Source of the DNA: Amycolatopsis pithecellobii
Lineage (GTDB): Bacteria > Actinomycetota > Actinomycetes > Mycobacteriales > Pseudonocardiaceae
Length of the DNA: 43,935 nucleotides
Reading direction: 5' to 3'
Assembly: GCF_009707865.1 (NCBI RefSeq)
Contig: NZ_WMBA01000066.1
Span: forward strand, 1 to 43,935
Part shown: one piece after another, positions 43,863 through 43,935 of the stretch
How the letters are laid out: every line of letters begins with the position of its first letter
Position numbering within the stretch: the first letter of the stretch is position 1
Program-made: the position numbers and the translations under genes
The notes under the pieces: model-generated
Seen by the model: the letters and a program-made list of their open reading frames with translations, nothing else
The model's database searches: none
Told to the model about the DNA's origin: nothing

Positions 43863-43935
43863 ACAAAACCGCCGCCGTGCAACAAAAAGCCGCCGAGGGA
43901 CCCACCGCCCACTCCCACCCCCGGACCAACACGAA
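43863..43935. repeat. Second copy of the 10.7-11.2 kb repeat at the window end
   Basis: ACAAAACCGCCGCCGTGCAA resembles the first part of the tandem-array unit. The last 40 bases (43896-43935) match 11131-11169 with a single C insertion. It starts about 20 bases after the GT4 stop and runs off the window. Confidence 0.9.

Overview
This is a high-GC actinobacterial chromosome segment. Gene content and order point to the Pseudonocardiales, possibly an Amycolatopsis-like organism (inference, no database search made). The backbone follows the mycobacterial order from ilvB (Rv3003c) to Rv3032: ilvB, CFP-6-like PH protein, DoxX, LppZ-like lipoprotein, gatB/gatA/gatC, ACT protein, ligA, MetE-like protein, mnmA, iscS, two acyltransferases, etfA/etfB, methyltransferase, GH57 enzyme and GT4 glycosyltransferase. 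Accessory blocks are inserted between these genes.

Left part (1-11,970). The 5' end of ilvB lies on the minus strand behind an attenuator with a 15-residue leader peptide carrying consecutive Ile-Val-Leu codons. A tightly overlapping minus-strand operon (915-5584) encodes an NCS1 permease, an isochorismatase-fold hydrolase, a GntR/UTRA regulator, an amidase and a tiny AtzG/GatC-like subunit, probably for uptake and hydrolysis of an N-rich heterocycle or ureide. ilvD, DoxX, a 2-hydroxyacid dehydrogenase and the LppZ-like lipoprotein follow. The gap 10,630-11,457 has no convincing gene but holds a ~60-bp tandem repeat array and an 89-bp branched inverted-repeat element.

Middle (11,458-25,790). 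The overlapping gatCAB operon (minus) ends with a small membrane protein. An ACT protein diverges from it. Next is an accessory island: a five-gene plus-strand cluster (RppA-type type III PKS, aldo-keto reductase, NTF2/SnoaL-fold protein, degenerate cytochrome P450, F420/Ddn-type reductase), then a convergent three-subunit PaoABC-type molybdenum hydroxylase with a divergent TetR regulator and two matched palindromes 30 bp apart. The PKS cluster is the best candidate for an undescribed system: reductase plus NTF2-fold dehydratase next to tetrahydroxynaphthalene synthase resembles the logic of fungal DHN-melanin biosynthesis.

Right part (25,783-43,935). ligA with neighbours, a LURP-one/scramblase-like protein, an MBL hydrolase, a GNAT, then mnmA-iscS, an OlsA/OlsB-like acyltransferase pair, etfBA, degV, an N-terminally shortened RecG-like ATP-binding protein, and a methyltransferase-GH57-GT4 set matching the polymethylated glucan (MGLP) locus. 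Between GH57 and GT4 are two tandem paralogous exported-peptide genes (49 and 56 residues) with their own terminator; I recognise no family for them. The window ends inside another copy of the repeat found at 10.7-11.2 kb.

Many genes overlap by 1-4 bases, and several isolated genes have a TANNNT box 6-8 bases before the start codon, suggesting leaderless transcripts. No tRNA, rRNA, CRISPR array, transposase or integrase was seen.
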